A stretch of DNA of 44,472 bases from Anabaena catenula FACHB-362 (GTDB lineage Bacteria > Cyanobacteriota > Cyanobacteriia > Cyanobacteriales > Nostocaceae): assembly GCF_014698735.1 (NCBI RefSeq), contig NZ_JACJTQ010000043.1, positions 1 through 44,472 on the forward strand. Reading direction: 5' to 3'. The translations under genes and the position numbers were made by a program. Within the stretch, counting starts at the first letter, position 1, and each line of letters begins with the position of its first letter. Positions 1 to 8,915 of the stretch are shown here, piece after piece. Under the pieces are notes generated by a model. It saw only the letters and a program-made list of their open reading frames with translations. It made no database searches and was not told the DNA's origin.

Positions 1-98
<98 letters not shown>

Positions 99-202
99 AA
101 GTAAAACCCTCTTGTATTGGGAGTTTTATGATCAATTGATGTCCTAACCACCCTGTCCACGGCTATAAATTAAAGAATATACGTTTAAGCGGGATTTCCT
201 TT

Positions 203-1486
203 ATGACTGAAAACAAAGATAACTTCCTACTAAAAGCTGCCAAAAGTGGTGATATCAAAAGTCTGTGTGAGCTACTAGCTAGTGGTGTTGAGGTGGATGT
301 GTGCGATCGCAGCGGCACGACTGCATTAATGTTGGCTGCGAATTTAGGTTATACAGAAATAGTGCGATCGCTCTTAGATTTTGGCGCTAATCTCAACTTA
401 CCCAGAAAAACTTATGGGTTGACGGCGTTAATGTTGGCAGCTAGTAGCAATCAACTTGATATTGTTAAGCTGTTAATATCCAGAGGTGCAGATGTAAATG
501 CTATTAATGAAGATGGTAGCACCGCCTTAATGGCAGCGGCAGTGAAAGGTCATCTCAATGCAGTGCAAAGCTTATTAGCTGCGGGTGCCAAAGCAAATAT
601 TACCGATAAAGATGATGATACTGCTTTAAAACTAGCAATCAAGCATGGCTGGACAGAAGTTGTCAAAGCAATATCACAAAATAGCTCCGTTGTCAATATC
701 CACGATGCAGAAGGTGAGACACCGTTAATGACAGCGGTAGACTTGGGAAATTTAGAAATCGTGCAAACACTGTTGTCAAATGGGGCTGATGCTAATTTGA
801 AAAACTCTGATGGTGGTACTGCACTGTTAGCTGCTGCTGCCATAGGAAACAGTAATATTGTTACGGCTTTGTTAGATGGAGGTGCAAAAATTAATCACCA
901 AGATAAAGAAGGTGAAACAGCCTTGCATTTTGCCGTTGTCGAAGGCTACCTTGATGTAGTGCAAGTATTACTCCAACGGGGTGCAGATGTCCAAATTAGA
1001 AATCATCTGGGTGATACACCGCTACTGGTAGCCGCATTCCAGGGACACAGCGAAATAGTTGCAGCTTTGTTGCATTCTGGGGCAGATATGCATAAAAAAA
1101 ACTTTGGTGAAGTTGCCCTCACATTGGCAGTATCTCAAGGACACACCCAAACAGTCAAAGTACTAATTGACTATGGTGCTAATATCAATGCCGTGGCAGA
1201 TGATGGTAAAACTGCTTTAGTCAAAGCCATAGCCAGCAACCATCCAGAAGTTTTCAAACTGCTATTAGCAAAAGGCGCAGATGTGAATTTTCAAGACTCA
1301 TCTGGGGCAACGGCTTTAATGTGGGCAGCCGCAGAGGGTTATAGTCAAGCTGTGCAGATTTTACTTACATCTGGGGCGGACGTGAATTTAAGAAATAAAG
1401 GTGGTTATACAGCTTTAATGATTGCCGAATTTAATAACTATCAGGGAATTGTGCGGATTTTAAGACTAGCTGGAGCGCAGGAGTAA
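203..1486 (+). CDS. Ankyrin-repeat protein
   Basis: A 427-residue protein made almost entirely of about twelve 33-residue ankyrin repeats. The recurring signatures are G-x-TALMLAA, G-x-x-x-IVx-LLx-xGA and DVN. There is no signal peptide, membrane segment or fused catalytic domain, so it is probably a cytosolic protein-binding scaffold. Ankyrin repeats mediate protein-protein contact; the partner cannot be read from the sequence. It stands alone, with the heptamer array upstream and a 9-bp-stem hairpin downstream. The start ATG follows a TTTCCTTT stretch without a strong ribosome binding site, but the repeat pattern begins within the first 10 residues, which supports this start. Confidence 0.93.
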   Translation: MTENKDNFLLKAAKSGDIKSLCELLASGVEVDVCDRSGTTALMLAANLGYTEIVRSLLDFGANLNLPRKTYGLTALMLAASSNQLDIVKLLISRGADVNAINEDGSTALMAAAVKGHLNAVQSLLAAGAKANITDKDDDTALKLAIKHGWTEVVKAISQNSSVVNIHDAEGETPLMTAVDLGNLEIVQTLLSNGADANLKNSDGGTALLAAAAIGNSNIVTALLDGGAKINHQDKEGETALHFAVVEGYLDVVQVLLQRGADVQIRNHLGDTPLLVAAFQGHSEIVAALLHSGADMHKKNFGEVALTLAVSQGHTQTVKVLIDYGANINAVADDGKTALVKAIASNHPEVFKLLLAKGADVNFQDSSGATALMWAAAEGYSQAVQILLTSGADVNLRNKGGYTALMIAEFNNYQGIVRILRLAGAQE

Positions 1487-1501
1487 AAATCAGACAGCAA
1501 A

Positions 1502-1539
1502 ACTCCGCCGTAACTGTTGAGAGTTTGTGACGGCGGAGA
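1502..1539. terminator. Hairpin downstream of the ankyrin gene
   Basis: CTCCGCCGT at 1503-1511 pairs perfectly with ACGGCGGAG at 1530-1538, giving a 9-bp stem with an 18-nt loop, 16 bases after the ankyrin stop codon. No T-run follows on the plus strand, so it could be an imperfect terminator or an RNA-end stabiliser. The rest of 1487-1849 holds no gene I can support. Confidence 0.5.
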
Positions 1540-1849
1540 AAGAAGAAAGTGAAACATCAAGATGAAATGCTTACGCTACAAGGGTAGAAAAAAAGTAAAC
1601 ATGAAGACGTAATTTACCTTTTACCTTTGCTTTGTTTCTCCCTCGATGTTTCCTACTGTGCTAGATGTACTAAATATATCGGTTTTTATTTTTAGCGAAA
1701 GTATTAAACTTATCATTTTTGATGTATCAAAATTCACATTTATCAAAAATCAATCAGACTTTGGTGTGATTTTACGCCTATTTATAGGCTCTTTGCGAGA
1801 TTATATAGAAAATATTAAATTTAATTGAATACCATTGAATGAGTAAATT

Positions 1850-2302
1850 ATGCAAATAGATTTATTATTTCTACGAGTCTTATGGGTGGGTATTGGTTGT
1901 CAAAAAGGGATTTCATCACTGTTAATTAACACTGCAATTGAGAAAATTTTTCGAGAAAATCAACTTAGCCGATGTGAGATTTCCGGTATTGCTACAATTG
2001 AATCTAAAGCGACTGAAATGGGTTTAAAGGACTTTTGTCAGGTATATAATTTGCCTCTAAAAACCTTCACAGCAGAGAATCTGGGCAATGTCTGTGTTCC
2101 TCACCCTGCTAAAATTGTTGAACAAAGAATGGGAACGCCCAGTGTTGCAGAAGCATCTGCGATTCTGGCCGCTAGTGAAATTACTTCTGTAGGTGTAAGG
2201 TTATTAGTTCCTAAACAAATTTTTCGCTTACCAGGGGAAGTGGGAACGGTGACAATAGCTGTTGCCCAAGCTGTAATATCGTGTCCGGTTAAAAACTTAT
2301 AA
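1850..2302 (+). CDS. cbiG: CbiG C-terminal domain protein (cobalamin biosynthesis, CobE-like)
   Basis: A 150-residue protein matching the C-terminal domain of CbiG, the family that also includes CobE. The domain starts at LWVGIGCQKG (about residues 11-20), then shows IATIESKATEMGL, PHPAKIVEQRMGTPSVAEASA and a final LVPKQIF plus VTIAVA strand. In full-length CbiG this domain accompanies the part that opens the ring-contracted delta-lactone of cobalt-precorrin-5A; here only the C-terminal domain is encoded. Stand-alone copies exist in cyanobacteria, so this need not be a truncation. No other cobalamin biosynthesis gene is adjacent. The N-terminal ten residues look unlike the family, so a later start is possible. 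Confidence 0.82.
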   Translation: MQIDLLFLRVLWVGIGCQKGISSLLINTAIEKIFRENQLSRCEISGIATIESKATEMGLKDFCQVYNLPLKTFTAENLGNVCVPHPAKIVEQRMGTPSVAEASAILAASEITSVGVRLLVPKQIFRLPGEVGTVTIAVAQAVISCPVKNL

Positions 2303-2539
2303 TTAGGCTGACACGGAGATGAAGAGACGCGGAGAGTTCTTTTGATAAGCAATTAGCCGGACTTGATATAACTTAGGAACGTGGATTTATTAACTTACAA
2401 TTCTTTGTAGGTTGGGTAAAGCGACAGCGTAACCAAACATTAGATTATATAAATCCAGAGTTGTACATCATTTAATTCACATTCCTTAATAATACAAACA
2501 AAGCAAAATCCGGCAGACTTCTGAGTCATACTGCTTCCT

Positions 2540-2893
2540 TCAATCAACGACTCGCAGAAAATAGTTAATAATGCTAGAAACAATTGCCAGCACAATTGAA
2601 CCAAAAAAAGCCGGGACAAAACCCTGAATTATAAAATCAGAACCTGGAGTTAAGGCGCTTGCCAGCCAAAGAGTTAAAGCGTTGATTACAAATGTAAATA
2701 ACCCAAAGGTAATTAAGGTAATGGGAAATGTTAACAAACTCAAAAATGGGCGAATAATGGCATTTACCAAACCAATGACAATAGCAGCAACTAAGGCAGC
2801 TACAAAAGTTTTGATAATGAATCCAGGAACAATTTTAGCCGTAATTAATAACGCGATCGCAGTACCAAGCCAAGTTAAGAAAAAGTGTTTCAT
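2540..2893 (-). CDS. Phage-holin-family (DUF360/PF04020) membrane protein
   Basis: A 117-residue, very hydrophobic protein with four predicted membrane segments, at about residues 4-22, 27-47, 55-78 and 87-113. The pattern NAIIRPFLSLLTFPITLITFGLFTFVINALTLWLAS is typical of the PF04020 holin-like family of small bacterial membrane proteins, whose role outside phages is unclear. It is transcribed in the same direction as the peptidoglycan-binding protein gene, whose stop codon lies 27 bases upstream of this start, so the two may form an operon acting at the cell envelope. No phage genes are nearby, so I do not infer a lysis function. Confidence 0.87.
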   Translation of the reverse strand: MKHFFLTWLGTAIALLITAKIVPGFIIKTFVAALVAAIVIGLVNAIIRPFLSLLTFPITLITFGLFTFVINALTLWLASALTPGSDFIIQGFVPAFFGSIVLAIVSSIINYFLRVVD

Positions 2894-2920
2894 ATCAATT
2901 AGCCATATTTTTGTATCAGC

Positions 2921-3697
2921 CTAACGTTGTTGGGGTAATCGCCGTAAGAAAGCCTGCCAAGTAGCACCACCAACTATCCCATCTGGTTGTAACCCATAGC
3001 GGATTTGAGCAGCTTTTACGGCTGCCTCAGTGGTGATACCGAAGTCTCCATCCATACTACCTTTCAAAAAGCCCAGATTTTGTAGTAGTTTTTGTAACTT
3101 TATCACTTCTGAACCACGGTTACCTAAACGCAAAATTGCCCACCCTTCTGGGGTGTATTGAATACTAGGATTTTGCTGATTTCGCGGAGTGGGCTGAAAA
3201 TTTACATTAGGCTGATTCCGGGAAGTTGGTTTTGGTGCAGGTGTGTTGTTGATTCTGGTGCTTCCAGTGGTTTGGGTAGGAACGGTTAAACTATTGGCTG
3301 AGATAGGTGGCAGTGGAGGAGAGGAAGAGATAGTAGCAGCAACGGGCGATACATTAGGAAAAAGTTTTTGCCAAGTGATGGGATCTACAACACCATCTGG
3401 ATTTAAGCCAGCAGCTTGTTTAAATTTAGAAACAGCAGTGGCTGTAGCTTGTTGATAAATGCCATCAACTGTACCTGTGTAAAAGCCCAACAATTTGAGG
3501 GTTGCTTGAAGTTCAGAGACACGTTCACCTTGGCTACCAATTTTCAGGGTAGGGCGGTTGATGTTGCCTACTGCGTTGACTTGGGCGATTTTGGCTGGTG
3601 CTGCCGTTGATACCATCGCTGAGGAGCCAATCAGCACAGGTGTGGCAATGAATAAAAGTAAGTAATACAACATACCGATTTGTGGAAATTTTCTCAT
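2921..3697 (-). CDS. Secreted protein with two peptidoglycan-binding domains
   Basis: A 258-residue protein with an N-terminal signal sequence (basic start, hydrophobic segment about residues 8-32). It has two PG_binding_1 domains, about residues 53-112 and 193-254, joined by a Pro/Thr/Asn-rich linker. Each domain shows the usual pattern: G-S-x-G-x-x-V-x-x-LQxxLxxLGF, then DGxxGxxTxxAVxxxQ and W-x-x-L. There is no hydrolase or transpeptidase domain, so it is probably a wall-binding protein in the periplasm rather than an enzyme. The holin-like gene follows on the same strand. Confidence 0.9.
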   Translation of the reverse strand: MRKFPQIGMLYYLLLFIATPVLIGSSAMVSTAAPAKIAQVNAVGNINRPTLKIGSQGERVSELQATLKLLGFYTGTVDGIYQQATATAVSKFKQAAGLNPDGVVDPITWQKLFPNVSPVAATISSSPPLPPISANSLTVPTQTTGSTRINNTPAPKPTSRNQPNVNFQPTPRNQQNPSIQYTPEGWAILRLGNRGSEVIKLQKLLQNLGFLKGSMDGDFGITTEAAVKAAQIRYGLQPDGIVGGATWQAFLRRLPQQR

Positions 3698-3772
3698 ACT
3701 TATCTTACCTTGGCAGGATGCCGAAGGCGGGCGATGCGATCGCTCTATTGCTTCTTTGTGGAAGTCAAACTG

Positions 3773-5047
3773 TTAAATATTAACTGATTGAATTGCTTCT
3801 TCTTGACCAACTAAAGACAAATATGGTTCCTGTAAATACCGATGAGCGGCTGTCATAGCTAATTTAGCAGTAACTTTATTAATCAGTTCGGTGAATTCTT
3901 GGTCAAATTCAATTCCTAAACCTAAAATTTCGTACCAGCCATAGATTTGAGCAATTTGCCCGTTAGTTTGTTTACCCAAGGCATACTGACCCAGTATTTT
4001 ATTTTTCGCTGTTTGTAGTTCCTCTGCCGATAGTTCAGTAGTACATAGTCGTTCTACTTCTTGGCGTAGTCCTTGGAGAGCGATACTAGTATTTTCTGGG
4101 GCTGTACCCATATAAACCACAAATGAGGCGGGAAAGAGGCGTGTAGAGTAAATGGCAGATACTTCGTAAGCCAAACCTCTTTTTTCCCGTAATTCCACAA
4201 ATAAGCGGCTAGAAAGACCATTTCCCAGGTACGTAGACAGCAATTTGAGTGCCGCATATCCTGGGGCGCTCACCGATGGTCCCATATAACCCAGCATGAC
4301 GATTGATTGCTGTGTATTTAAGGGTTTGAGACATGATTGGGGTTTGACAGGAATTGCTGGTAAATCCAGTATATGACGTGGTTCGGCTGGAGAAACCCAG
4401 TCACCAAAAACTTCTGCGACTAAGTCTAATGCTGCTGAGGGTGTAATGCGTCCAGCAATACTAATTACCACGTTATCTGGACGAAAATGAGTTTGGTGAA
4501 ACTGTACCAAGTCTGCACGAGTAATGCTGCTAACAGTTTTTTCAGTACCTAAAACGGACATCGAGTATGGATGTTCTTGGTACATTGCTAGTCGCATTTG
4601 CTCAAAAGCAACACTAAAGGGTTGCTCTTTTTGGGAGCGAATATCTTGTATTGCTAATCGCTTTTCTAGTTCCACTTGGGTTTCGGGAAATGTGGGCGAT
4701 CGCAATAACAGCCCCGATAATGTTAAAATTTCTGCAAAGTCGGCAGTTACTGTTTTCAAAGACAGCAGAAAATAATCAGTTCCAGCGTCTGTGCTTAAAC
4801 TTGCTCCTACAGACTCGACTTTTTCGGCAATTTCTAAGCTAGATAAACCATCACAACCTTTTGTCATCACAGCTGATAGCAAATGTGCTAACCCAGCTTG
4901 CTCGCGGTTTTCATAACAACTACCAGCACGCACAAAAATCCGTCCCGCAATAATATCCGCAGCTTGATTTTCTGCCACTAAGACAACAATGCCATTGGCT
5001 AATATGGTGCGATGGATAGGGGAATTAGAATTATCTATAGTTTGCAT
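3773..5047 (-). CDS. M16 peptidase-like subunit lacking the zinc motif
   Basis: A 424-residue protein of the M16 (pitrilysin/processing peptidase) family with the usual two half-domains. The zinc-binding HxxEH motif is degenerate: at residues 55-59 it reads HLLSA, so both the catalytic glutamate and the second histidine are lost. The C-terminal half keeps the conserved REKRGLAYEV region that contacts substrate in inactive partner subunits. The catalytic subunit is encoded immediately upstream on the same strand, with 62 bases between the genes. Known bacterial M16 pairs and mitochondrial processing peptidase have the same active/inactive pairing, so the two products probably form a heterodimer. 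No obvious signal peptide is seen. Confidence 0.93.
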   Translation of the reverse strand: MQTIDNSNSPIHRTILANGIVVLVAENQAADIIAGRIFVRAGSCYENREQAGLAHLLSAVMTKGCDGLSSLEIAEKVESVGASLSTDAGTDYFLLSLKTVTADFAEILTLSGLLLRSPTFPETQVELEKRLAIQDIRSQKEQPFSVAFEQMRLAMYQEHPYSMSVLGTEKTVSSITRADLVQFHQTHFRPDNVVISIAGRITPSAALDLVAEVFGDWVSPAEPRHILDLPAIPVKPQSCLKPLNTQQSIVMLGYMGPSVSAPGYAALKLLSTYLGNGLSSRLFVELREKRGLAYEVSAIYSTRLFPASFVVYMGTAPENTSIALQGLRQEVERLCTTELSAEELQTAKNKILGQYALGKQTNGQIAQIYGWYEILGLGIEFDQEFTELINKVTAKLAMTAAHRYLQEPYLSLVGQEEAIQSVNI

Positions 5048-5109
5048 TATTTAGTTATAGGTCATTGGTAATTATTTATTGGTCATTGGTACTAATTTTG
5101 GACTAATGA

Positions 5110-6375
5110 CTAATAGGGTTTAAGAATTGTAGCTGTGTAGTTCTGACAAGAAATATACTGCTGCGCTAATTTTTGCAGTTCTTGAGCATTAAAGGATTGA
5201 ATTTGCTGGGGATAGGTAACAGCTAATTCAGCTTGAGCGATGGTATTGTAGTAGCCATAGAGACTGGAAAGCTGATTTGGTGTTTCCGTTGAAAAAGCAT
5301 ACTCATTACAGAGTGTTCTCCGGATACGATTAAGCTCAGTTTCACTAATAGCTGTAGTTTGTAAATTGTGCAAATGATGGCAAATTAAAGATTCTACTCG
5401 TTCTAGATATTCTGGTTCTAACCAGGCGGTAATTGTTAACAAACTCGATTCACGTTGTAAGGAAAAGCTACTGCAAATTGCCTGTACCAGTTGCTTTTCT
5501 TCCCGTAAATCATGGACTAACCGCGAAGTTCTTCCTTCTGCTAATAAGACGGTCAGGAAATCTAAACCATGCGCGTCCCGGAGTTGTTCTACTCCTGGTG
5601 CTATCCATGCCATCATTAACCTAGCTTGTTCTAGCCTTGGTAAAATCAGTTCTTGACGGCGAATTCCTGTAATTACTGGTGCTACTATTTTCTCAGACGG
5701 GGGGCAATTAGAGCGATCGCTAAAATTGGCAAATGATTGATTGACAATTTCCCAAGCCTGTTCTTTAGCAATTCCTCCCACAATTACCACTGTCATATTT
5801 TCGGGTTGGTAGTGAGAGCGATGAAAACAGCGCATTGCTTCTGGTGAATGCTGCATCAGTTCTTGCTCAGTACCCAACACAGAACGTCCATAAGCGTGGT
5901 TTTGATAGACGTTTTTGAGTAGGGATTCAAATCCTATCGAATCAGGATCATCAGCACTAGAGCGAATTTCCTCTAGCACTACATCTCGTTCACGGATAAA
6001 TTCATCATCCGCAATTGCGGCATTGAGCAAAAGTTCACCTAAGTTGGGTAAGGTCTCTGCTAGGTAAGGGGCAGCTGTGGTGAGAGAGTAATGTGTATAA
6101 TCATGACTCGTAGCTGCATTACTCACGCCACCCATCTTTTCAATGTTATAATCAAACTCCCCTGGGGGTAGGTTTGCTGTACCTTTAAAAATCATGTGTT
6201 CTAAAAAGTGCGCCATTCCGAACCAAGGATCTGGTTCTAAAGTAGCTCCAGCGCGAACCCAAACATCAGCTGCCACTACAGGGGTAGTGGAAATTTCCTG
6301 ATGAATAAATGTTAAACCGTTGTCTAGGTGAAAAACCGAGGCTGGGAACACTGTTTTAGCTAAGTATTTTGTCAA
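5110..6375 (-). CDS. M16 zinc metallopeptidase, catalytic subunit
   Basis: A 421-residue M16 peptidase with an intact inverted zinc motif HFLEH at residues 56-60. The third ligand glutamate lies about 75 residues later in the LEEIRSS segment (E135/E136), which is the family spacing. The second half-domain shows the inactive-fold duplication normal for the family. The gene is first in a two-gene operon with the inactive partner downstream. The substrate is unknown; such pairs usually degrade or trim peptides. No export signal is obvious. Confidence 0.94.
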   Translation of the reverse strand: MTKYLAKTVFPASVFHLDNGLTFIHQEISTTPVVAADVWVRAGATLEPDPWFGMAHFLEHMIFKGTANLPPGEFDYNIEKMGGVSNAATSHDYTHYSLTTAAPYLAETLPNLGELLLNAAIADDEFIRERDVVLEEIRSSADDPDSIGFESLLKNVYQNHAYGRSVLGTEQELMQHSPEAMRCFHRSHYQPENMTVVIVGGIAKEQAWEIVNQSFANFSDRSNCPPSEKIVAPVITGIRRQELILPRLEQARLMMAWIAPGVEQLRDAHGLDFLTVLLAEGRTSRLVHDLREEKQLVQAICSSFSLQRESSLLTITAWLEPEYLERVESLICHHLHNLQTTAISETELNRIRRTLCNEYAFSTETPNQLSSLYGYYNTIAQAELAVTYPQQIQSFNAQELQKLAQQYISCQNYTATILKPY

Positions 6376-6479
6376 GTTTTTGTAGTTTTAACCACAATTT
6401 AACGCAATTATGCTATTATAACTCCAGATGTTAGTTAAAGAAGAGTTAATTTATACAGATTATATCAACTTAATTTTCT

Positions 6480-6955
6480 TAACACCAAGCCGATGAGAAT
6501 ATTACTGGCTTTTGAGAATAATCGATAATCCGATAAAATTTAAAACTCCCAAGTCTGTTAACCTGGGAGGTGACATACTCCACACACTCCTTTATGCCTT
6601 GCGGCACGCTACGCGAACAGGTGAGTGTGGGTTTCTCAGCGACTCTTCTTTGAAGACATTTACTGAGCTTTAAAGCCCTATGCCCTAGGGACGTTTGGAT
6701 ATAATTTTTAACGGTTTGACTGCGCTCACCGTTAACCCTGAGCGGAGCCGAAGGGTTAACTTTTTCGATAGATAGGCTGCTTTTCAGCATTTAATTGAAT
6801 TCCACCCATCTCTTGAAACTGTATCACATATTCGGCAGAAGAATTGACCAAGAAAGTGTTCATTCTTCACCTACCAAAATTACTGATTTCGCTCACGCTC
6901 AATGAGAGATTGTTGGTCAATTCGTCACTCACAAGCCTAAGGCACGCTGTGCATT
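6480..6955. other. Gene-free stretch with decayed, palindrome-rich sequence
   Basis: No convincing coding sequence was found. The stretch contains several inverted repeats. CTCCCA (from 6545) pairs with TGGGAG. An ACACTC/GAGTGT stem lies around 6579-6630 and encloses a GC-rich interspersed palindrome (GCGGCACGCTACGCG). An 11-bp pair GAATTGACCAA (6841-6851) and TTGGTCAATTC (6913-6923) spans 61 bases. On the minus strand, a strong GGGAGGTGAT ribosome-binding-like motif near 6965 precedes an ATG whose frame ends after nine codons, and a 35-codon frame runs from 6863 to 6756. It looks like the remnant of a mobile element whose RNA part is at 6960-7180. Confidence 0.5.
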
Positions 6956-6959
6956 CATC

Positions 6960-7180
6960 TCATCACCTCCCTATCGGTTAGGTGAGAGGCTTCTGCTGGT
7001 TAGCTAAAAATTTTGAGTTCACCGCGACGCCGTTTTGCCTAAGTTTATGACCTGGTTATACCAGGTGGGAACGGATGTTGCTCGTTTAAAGTTTCCGGGT
7101 ACAAGCCCGGTATACTGCCACAAGAACTATTTGGCTCCCAGTTTCTTAAAGACATAGATCAAAAAACTTGTGGGCAGTCA
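6960..7180 (-). ncRNA. Structured RNA resembling HEARO / IscB omega RNA
   Basis: Read on the minus strand, this stretch folds into a series of well-formed helices. A long-range stem pairs 7167-7177 with 7115-7124 (one bulged base). A CCGGG/CCCGG hairpin is at 7095-7110. A perfect 7-bp hairpin ACCTGGT/ACCAGGT with a 3-nt loop is at 7050-7066. A TCACCT/AGGTGA hairpin at 6963-6985 merges into a strong GGAGGTGA ribosome-binding-like motif just before an ATG. HEARO RNAs, known as guides for the IscB nuclease, have this architecture of multi-stem RNA ending at the ribosome binding site of the nuclease gene. Here no IscB open frame follows. The family assignment is from pattern and memory, not a covariance search. 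Confidence 0.45.
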
Positions 7181-7248
7181 CCAACGTCGTAGTGTAACTA
7201 ACTCATTATAGCCTTCAAAAATAGTTTGTGTGTTGAATAGGGAAATTT

Positions 7249-8397
7249 TTAGGAAATTTTTTCTGGAGGATACCAGATAGATTCTATTTTGTGTGTGATA
7301 TCGAGCGCTGTATGTTGGTTTTGCTGCTCTAGCAAGACTGTAAGATGTCCAAGTTTACGTCCTGGACGAGATTCTGTTTTTCCGTACCAGTGTAAGTGAG
7401 AGTGGGGAATCTCTGCTAGTTGTTGGCGCTGGTTTTGGTAGTCGCTGTGTGAGCTTTCATACCCCAAAAGGTTTACCATAATTGCACTGGTGCAGTTTAA
7501 CTGGGTATCTTCTAAAGGCAAACCACAAACGGCTCTCAGGTGTTGCTCAAATTGAGAAGTTTCACAAGCATCTAAGGAAAAATGCCCAGAATTGTGGGTG
7601 CGAGGTGCAATTTCATTGACTAAAATTTTACCATCGGCGGTGATAAATAACTCAATGCCAAAAACTCCCACAGCTTGTAGGCTATTTAATAGTGTATGCG
7701 CGATCACTTGAATTTCTGCTGCTTGTTGGGGTGTAATATCTGCTGGGGCAATTACTCTCCGACATACCTGTTGTTCTTGTTGAGTTTCCACAACTGGATA
7801 AGTGACAATTTCCCCATTCACAGAACGTGCTGCAATTATCGCTAGTTCTCTTTCAAAAGGAACAAATGCTTCGACTAAAAACTGTGTACTATTTTGATTG
7901 ACTACTGTTAACAAAGTAGCTAAATCATGAATAATAAAAGTCCCTTGTCCATCGTAACCATGTCGTCTGGCTTTGACAACGATGGGAAAACCTAAATATT
8001 CTATTTTCGATTCAATATCTTCTGATTTTTCTACAGCGAAAAACTGAGGAACTGGTAATCCTAAATCCTGTAAATAGCAACGTTGATGATATTTATCTAA
8101 TAACGGCGATAAAGCTGCTAATCTGGGACGAAAACAAACACCTTGTTTCTCTAACAAAGATAAAGCATCTAAATTGACAAACTCATTTTCAAAGGTGATC
8201 ACATCACATTGTGAAGCTAAAATTTCCGTAGCTGCTGCATCGTCAACTGCTGCAAAAACCGTTTTTTGAGCAATAGATACAGCTGGATCATCTTGATTAG
8301 GAGTTTGTACTATTAATTCTACTCCTAGCTTCTGGGCTGCATCTCCCATCATCCAAGCGAGTTGTCCACCACCAATTATACCAAGTTTTATCGACAT
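7249..8397 (-). CDS. purK: 5-(carboxyamino)imidazole ribonucleotide synthase
   Basis: A 382-residue ATP-grasp enzyme of purine biosynthesis that carboxylates aminoimidazole ribonucleotide using ATP and bicarbonate. Features seen: the N-terminal Rossmann-like start LGIIGGGQLAWMM, the ATP-grasp segment PIVVKARRHGYDGQGTF, the E-A-F-V-P-F-E-R-E strand, and the metal-binding segment VNEIAPRTHNSGHFSLDACETSQFEQHLRA typical of PurK. The length matches the family. Its start overlaps the last 10 bases of the upstream pentapeptide-repeat gene on the same strand, so the two are probably co-transcribed. Confidence 0.97.
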   Translation of the reverse strand: MSIKLGIIGGGQLAWMMGDAAQKLGVELIVQTPNQDDPAVSIAQKTVFAAVDDAAATEILASQCDVITFENEFVNLDALSLLEKQGVCFRPRLAALSPLLDKYHQRCYLQDLGLPVPQFFAVEKSEDIESKIEYLGFPIVVKARRHGYDGQGTFIIHDLATLLTVVNQNSTQFLVEAFVPFERELAIIAARSVNGEIVTYPVVETQQEQQVCRRVIAPADITPQQAAEIQVIAHTLLNSLQAVGVFGIELFITADGKILVNEIAPRTHNSGHFSLDACETSQFEQHLRAVCGLPLEDTQLNCTSAIMVNLLGYESSHSDYQNQRQQLAEIPHSHLHWYGKTESRPGRKLGHLTVLLEQQNQHTALDITHKIESIWYPPEKIS

Positions 8398-8915
8398 CCT
8401 AACGACTCACGAGTTTCTACACCAGTTTGGGAATTTATACCACTGGCTTTTTCACATAGCTCTTTAATTTGCGCTCTATCTAAAATAGCATCCGTAAAAT
8501 CTGCACCTGTGATGTTGACATCAGTAAAGACGGAACGGAGTAAAAGAGCTTCTAACAAAATAGCATCACTGAGATCAGCGCCATTCAATTTTACTTCATT
8601 AACCATTGCATTAGTTAAATCGGCTCCATGTAAATTTGCTTGTGTCATGACGGAAGCACTCAAAACGGCTCCCCGCAAGTCAGCACCTGTAAAATTAGTC
8701 ATCTCTAAGTTAGCGTTAGAAAACTCCGCAGCTTGCAAACTTTGTCCCGAAAAATCGTGTCTTCCCAACTCTGCATTGCTAAATGATAGGGGGTGACTCC
8801 AGTCTGCTAGTGCTGGAGATGTCACACACCAGATAATAACTCCCAACAGTAATGCTAACCCTTGTCGCCAATACATATTTAATAGCCAATTTAGTGTTTC
8901 ATGCATTTTCAGCAT
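8388..8915 (-). CDS. Pentapeptide-repeat protein, probably thylakoid-lumenal or periplasmic
   Basis: A 175-residue protein with a hydrophobic N-terminal export signal (about residues 16-37, ending SPALADW) followed by pentapeptide repeats of A(D/N)Lxx type from about residue 45 to 150. The C-terminal tail carries two cysteines (ELCEKASG and ESLGCR), as in lumenal pentapeptide proteins of cyanobacteria and plastids. The function of these right-handed beta-helix proteins is unknown. It overlaps the start of purK by 10 bases; a functional link with purine synthesis is not implied. The first residues MLKMHETLNWLLNMYWRQ allow several start codons. Confidence 0.9.
   Translation of the reverse strand: MLKMHETLNWLLNMYWRQGLALLLGVIIWCVTSPALADWSHPLSFSNAELGRHDFSGQSLQAAEFSNANLEMTNFTGADLRGAVLSASVMTQANLHGADLTNAMVNEVKLNGADLSDAILLEALLLRSVFTDVNITGADFTDAILDRAQIKELCEKASGINSQTGVETRESLGCR

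Noticed and set aside
1646-1828. 60-codon plus-strand open frame upstream of the CbiG-type gene
   Set aside because: Its product is AT-driven (many Ile, Phe, Ser, Lys), has no good ribosome binding site and no family-like pattern.
2540-2893. Prophage signal from the holin-like protein
   Set aside because: No other phage gene is nearby, and the family is widespread in bacterial chromosomes.
6479-6790. 103-codon minus-strand open frame
   Set aside because: It runs through interspersed palindromes and hairpins; the product has no domain pattern. A short stretch (VAEKPTL) recalls transposase tails but is not enough to call a gene.
6960-7180. Group II intron
   Set aside because: No domain V-like hairpin or reverse transcriptase frame was found; the helices and the ribosome binding motif at the end fit a HEARO-type RNA better.
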